64,000 nucleotides of DNA, taken from the NCBI GenBank assembly GCA_008330645.1, contig VLTN01000035.1, positions 248,001 to 312,000 of the forward strand, read 5' to 3'. A program made the translations under genes and the position numbers. This DNA is from Cafeteria roenbergensis (Eukaryota > Sar > Bigyra > Bicosoecida > Cafeteriaceae). The notes beneath the pieces are model-generated. The model was given only the letters and a program-made list of their open reading frames with translations, did no database searches and was not told the DNA's origin. How positions within the stretch are numbered: position 1 is the stretch's first letter; each line of letters begins with the position of its first letter. This document shows, one piece after another, positions 60,378-64,000 of the stretch.

Positions 60378-63300
60378 TCACAGGCCGAGCAAGCTGCCTG
60401 CGCCGCCGGTCGCCTGCGCGCCGTGCTTGCCTCTGCCTTTGCGCCTGCGCCCGCCACCCCCGCCGCTGGACGACGCGCCGCTTGCGGCTGCTGCAAGACC
60501 CGATTGCAAGGCCGGCCCCGTCTGGGAGGCCCCACTTCCAAGGCTGGGCGCAGACCTCGCGGCTGCCGCAGCTCCGCCGTCCCCTCCGAGGGTCGGGAAG
60601 GCCAGCCGGCCGCTCACTGCCTCGAAGGCCTTACTGGCCGGGGCGGCCCACACGCCTTGGCGCGGAGCAGAGCGCTCGGACGCCGCGCCCCGGAGGGACG
60701 GGCCGGCAGATGCCTCTTCCGACGGGGGCAGCTCCAGGCCGGGCACCGCCGCGTCGCCGCCGGCGGACGCGCTTGCTGCCAGAATGGCATCGCGGGTGGC
60801 GGGGGAGAGCGAGGGAGACAGCACCGGGAAGCCAGAGCCCGCTGGGGCGGCCAGCTCGCCCGCCCCCGACCCGCTGGCGCGGAAGGCGGGCAGGCTCGCG
60901 GCAGCCGCGCCACCCGCCGAACTGGCCGCCTTGGCCGCCGCCCCGGCCCCCTCCCGGGCGCGCTCGCGCTCTGCAGCGGCCCGGCGACGCTTCCGCGCAT
61001 CCGCGCGCCGCTCCAACTCCCACACGCACCAGGCGAGGTCCGGCCGGCGGCGCACAAGGGCGGCGGCTGACTCTCCAGGCCGAAGCACCGCGCCCAGGCC
61101 CGGGTCCACGCGCCAAAACGCCGCATCCGGGGCCACGTGGCCGAGCAAGCCGCCGCCCTCGGCCCTTGCTGCTGGCGTTGCAGCGCATCGATCCGCCTCG
61201 ATCAGCGGCAGCCACACCGTGCCGTCCGGGCCTAGCCAGGCGGAGGCTGCCGACTGCGAGGCGGCGCCGGCTACCCGCCCCCTGGTGCCCGGCGGCCGCG
61301 GCGCCGGCTGGGGGCCTGCCCCGGACGGCGGCGGGTCGGTAACGCCTTCAGGGTGGAACGGTGCCGCTGCGACGCTCAGCCCGCACGGTTTGGGGAGTTG
61401 CCGCTTCCCCTCGCCGCCGGACGGCCCAGGGACCGGCGGCACAGAGGCGCCTGCACCTCCGCCCACGGGCGGCTCTGCGGACTGGGCGCTCAGCGCATCC
61501 AGCAGGAGCGCCTGGGCTGCCTGGTGGGGGAGGCATGTCTCGCCGAGGGCCGACACGACCAGCACGACCGCATGCCCGCTCGCAACGGCTGCAGCGACCG
61601 CGGACGGGTCCATGCGCTCCGTCTCGGCGCGCCAGGCGGCGAGGGACGAGGACAGCGTTGGGAGCGCGGGGGCGGCCGCTGGGGGCGCGGGCGGGTTGGG
61701 GCGCATCGGCGCCCACCACGCTCCCCACGCCGCGGCAGACACGGCAGTCTCGCCCCTGGCTTCGGCAAGCGCGGCCCCGATTGCGCCCGCCCCAGTGGGC
61801 TGTCCAGCGACCGGCATGCCCTCGAGCACGCGCGCTCGCTGCGTTTCCATGTGCGCGATCACAGCGGACGCTGGCGCCGCCCATCGCTCCGCGGCAGCCG
61901 CCTCTTCAGACAGCCTGACCGCCGTCGCACCGGCGGTTTCGGCCGCTTGCGCTGCCTCCCTTCGCTCCCTGGCCTCCGCCTGCAGCCGCGCCTCCTCGCT
62001 CACACCGAAGAGCCTCTCACGAGTGCGGATTGCGGGCTGGCCCCACGCAGCCGGCGGCGCACGCGGCGGCTCGCCAGCGCCGCCAGTGCCACCCGCAGAA
62101 GCATCCCCTGCCGCATCCGACCGCGCGCCACTCCTCCGGGGCGCGGGAGCACCCGCTGAGAGCAGAGCCTGCAGAGCCGCCTGCTTCTCGTCCCGCTCCT
62201 TCAGAGCATCGGCAGCGGCCTCCCGCGCGCTCTCCGCGCGGCGCTGCAGCTCCGAGGCGGCCCATTGCGGCGAAGCCACGCACGCGCGGGAGAACGCCGC
62301 GGCCGGCTCCATCACCCACGGCGGCCTCGCGAGAAGGCCACCGGGCCCTGAAAGAGTGCAAGGGCGGCCGCGAGGTGCGGCCGGGCACCTCGCCGTGACG
62401 GCAGACCCGCTCTCTCCGCGGGCGGCTGCGCTGGCGGGGCCTCCACCGCCCGCCCGGTTCCCCGAGGCAGCCGCAGCCGCAGCCGCAGCCGCAGCCGCAG
62501 CCGCAGCCAGAGCAGCCGCGCGGGTGAGGAGCGGGACAACAACGCCCCCCTCCCTGGCCCGGATAGCCAGGCGGAACGGCAGCCACGGCCTGCGGGCCGG
62601 AGCGACCCGGCCGAAGTCCAGTGAGGACATGGAGCCAACCGACCCTGCCCAGGGGCTGGCGCTGGAGCTGGGGTTGCTGTCGCTTCTGCTCGCGGCCTCA
62701 GCGGGGCGGCGCACGGGGTGGGCTGCAGAGGCGCCACGGCCTCTCCCGCGGTCGCCGCCTCGGCCAGCGGCGCCGCGCCTGCCCGCGGCCCGGCCTTGGG
62801 CGGAAGGATTGAACGGCGACCGTGCTGCCTGGGCTCTGGCCGTCGCTTCGGTCACGCTGCCCTTGAGCGCGGTGTGGACAACGAGGCTCCCAGCTGCCGA
62901 GCTGGCCGTGCCGGCCAAGGCGCGTGCTGCTCCTGCCACCGACAGGCAGACCTGGGGGCCGGAGAAGGGGCAGCCGGGACCCGACTGGGCTGGGAGGGGC
63001 AGCGACGCTGCCACCGTCGGCGGCAGGGGCGGGGGCGAGGGCGTGGCGCCTGCCTTGGTTGGCGCCGCTGCGGCATCCGCGACCGCTTGAAGCCGACGGG
63101 AGAATCCGCAGGCCGAGTGGGGCAGCGCGTACGACAGCGCCCAGAAGGGAGTCATGCAACCTTGGGTCGGGCACTTGATCGACAGGCGGTCGATTGCCGT
63201 CGCGGCTGCTGTGGCGGCTGGCGGCGCCTCGCCGCGACCGTCGAGAACGGAAAATGCGTAGCCCACGAGGCTGAGGAACTCGTACACCTGGAGCTCCCGC

Positions 63301-63380
63301 GTGATCATGGGCACCCGCGGGGCCTCGAGCTCGATGGGGCAGTGGATCTGCTCCTCGTCCTCGCACACGAGCAGCTCCAT
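60378..63380 (-). CDS. orphan Ala/Pro-rich protein with a conserved-looking N terminus
   Basis: The predicted protein has 1000 residues in one exon from ATGG (MELLVCEDEEQIHCPIELEA). The N-terminal about 110 residues have balanced composition: PRVPMITRELQVYEFLSLVG, YAFSVLD, then DRLSIKCPTQGCMTPFWAL and PHSACGFSRRLQAV. The spaced Cys residues could bind metal. The rest is Ala-rich with predicted coiled-coil stretches (ELQRRAESAREAAADALKER, EARLQAEARERREAAQAAE) and ends in a basic tail RRRKGRGKHG. No family was recognised. The frame is open upstream to 63461 without an ATG, so a 5' exon is possible. Confidence 0.65.
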   Translation of the reverse strand: MELLVCEDEEQIHCPIELEAPRVPMITRELQVYEFLSLVGYAFSVLDGRGEAPPAATAAATAIDRLSIKCPTQGCMTPFWALSYALPHSACGFSRRLQAVADAAAAPTKAGATPSPPPLPPTVAASLPLPAQSGPGCPFSGPQVCLSVAGAARALAGTASSAAGSLVVHTALKGSVTEATARAQAARSPFNPSAQGRAAGRRGAAGRGGDRGRGRGASAAHPVRRPAEAASRSDSNPSSSASPWAGSVGSMSSLDFGRVAPARRPWLPFRLAIRAREGGVVVPLLTRAAALAAAAAAAAAAAAAASGNRAGGGGPASAAARGESGSAVTARCPAAPRGRPCTLSGPGGLLARPPWVMEPAAAFSRACVASPQWAASELQRRAESAREAAADALKERDEKQAALQALLSAGAPAPRRSGARSDAAGDASAGGTGGAGEPPRAPPAAWGQPAIRTRERLFGVSEEARLQAEARERREAAQAAETAGATAVRLSEEAAAAERWAAPASAVIAHMETQRARVLEGMPVAGQPTGAGAIGAALAEARGETAVSAAAWGAWWAPMRPNPPAPPAAAPALPTLSSSLAAWRAETERMDPSAVAAAVASGHAVVLVVSALGETCLPHQAAQALLLDALSAQSAEPPVGGGAGASVPPVPGPSGGEGKRQLPKPCGLSVAAAPFHPEGVTDPPPSGAGPQPAPRPPGTRGRVAGAASQSAASAWLGPDGTVWLPLIEADRCAATPAARAEGGGLLGHVAPDAAFWRVDPGLGAVLRPGESAAALVRRRPDLAWCVWELERRADARKRRRAAAERERAREGAGAAAKAASSAGGAAAASLPAFRASGSGAGELAAPAGSGFPVLSPSLSPATRDAILAASASAGGDAAVPGLELPPSEEASAGPSLRGAASERSAPRQGVWAAPASKAFEAVSGRLAFPTLGGDGGAAAAARSAPSLGSGASQTGPALQSGLAAAASGASSSGGGGGRRRKGRGKHGAQATGGAGSLLGL
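62467..62508. repeat. (GCAGCC)7 hexamer repeat encoding polyalanine
   Basis: Seven uninterrupted GCAGCC units encode Ala on the minus strand within the orphan protein. Confidence 0.95.
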
Positions 63381-64000
63381 CCAAAGCGACCTCCGGCTGG
63401 GGCGGGATGCGGGATCAGCGAGGGGAACATCCGCCTCTGCTCCTGCCCGGGGCCAAAGCACAAACCGGTTCCTGCGGCACCAGCGGCACGTAAACAGCAG
63501 GCATGCTGCCGCGTGATTCCGGGGAGGCCTTGCTGTGCTGGCTCAGGGGCGCCCTCGCAGCTGGCATCGCCCACACAACAAGCCCCTCACCCCGCACTCG
63601 ACCGCGCAGACACAGCGACTGGCCCAGAACGGCGGGTCCCTGCGTCGCGGACCCGCCCCCTTCCCCGCATGCGAGGAGACCGCGTGGCCATCAAGGCCGG
63701 GGCTGTGACCGTCCGAGCTCGCCGTGCTGTGACGCACCCCCGCCACCTCAAGCAGAGCCCCGCGACGCGCTGGCGCTGCCTCGAAGCATTCGCGCCCGCA
63801 CGCGGGGCACCGCTCACTGCAGCTTGGGCACAGCGACGCAGCTGCCAACGGGCTGCCTGCCTCGGTCGCTTGCTCCGCGATGCCAGCAGCCAGCCGACGT
63901 GCTGCCCTTGCAAACACAATGAATGCGCCGCGCACAACTAGGCACTGGCCGGGGCAGGCCGCAGAGCGCGCTCGAGTGGCCGTTCGAGGAGCAAGGCTTG
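63381..64000. other. right-edge region without a supportable gene
   Basis: This is 620 bp. It may contain the promoter or a 5' exon of the minus-strand orphan gene, with a possible acceptor (GGTGCCGCAG on the minus strand, near 63471-63480), and the edge of another gene. No ORF here has recognisable sequence. Confidence 0.35.

Noticed and set aside
1-64000. Mobile or virus-derived elements
   Set aside because: I found no transposase, reverse transcriptase, integrase or capsid-like protein and no long terminal repeats. Apparent repeats are short microsatellites.

Overview
The window is nuclear DNA of a compact, very GC-rich (roughly 70 percent by eye), intron-bearing unicellular eukaryote. 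The evidence is spliced genes with near-uniform GTGAG donors and GCAG acceptors, ATGG start contexts, and purely eukaryotic families (centrin, PP2A-B55, ISWI, MLH3, CAD-type aspartate carbamoyltransferase). A plastid-less protist is my best guess. Chitin synthase, TOP6B, an SLC38A9-like transporter and a cyclic-nucleotide-binding/kinase/PP2C fusion together would suit a stramenopile such as a bicosoecid, but this is low-confidence inference. I recognised no mobile element, virus-derived element, tRNA, rRNA or CRISPR array.

Layout, about 22 genes. (1) 1-12.2 kb: 3' part of an RME-8/DNAJC13 gene, a PP2C phosphatase, a histidine acid phosphatase (minus), a four-exon centrin (minus) and a membrane-anchored TKL-like kinase. 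(2) 12.7-21 kb: PP2A B55 subunit, an SLC38A9-like transporter (minus), an ankyrin/coiled-coil protein and a NOPCHAP1-like snoRNP assembly factor. (3) 21.2-31.5 kb: an intronless 2269-residue cNMP-binding/kinase/PP2C protein, an RsmI-type rRNA methyltransferase (minus) and an EF-hand/inorganic pyrophosphatase fusion that appears to need a 2-nt exon. (4) 31.7-42.5 kb: MLH3 (minus), ISWI remodeller, mitochondrial uL11 (minus), an orphan disordered protein and stand-alone aspartate carbamoyltransferase. (5) 42.8-64 kb: a SPRY/NPCBM-type protein (minus), a very long Ala-rich helical protein, topoisomerase VI subunit B (minus), a chitin-synthase-like membrane protein and an orphan Ala/Pro-rich protein (minus).

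Genes alternate strands with short gaps (104 to about 1000 bp), giving several divergent promoter pairs: centrin/kinase, transporter/ankyrin, RsmI/pyrophosphatase, MLH3/ISWI, SPRY/helical protein, TOP6B/chitin synthase. Many genes concern phosphorylation or Ca2+/cNMP signalling, but no operon-like functional grouping is evident. Stop codons are rare in this composition, so most long alternative-frame ORFs are shadows, and some introns are themselves open and a multiple of three long. Splice coordinates were derived by eye from frame, phase and GT/AG consensus.
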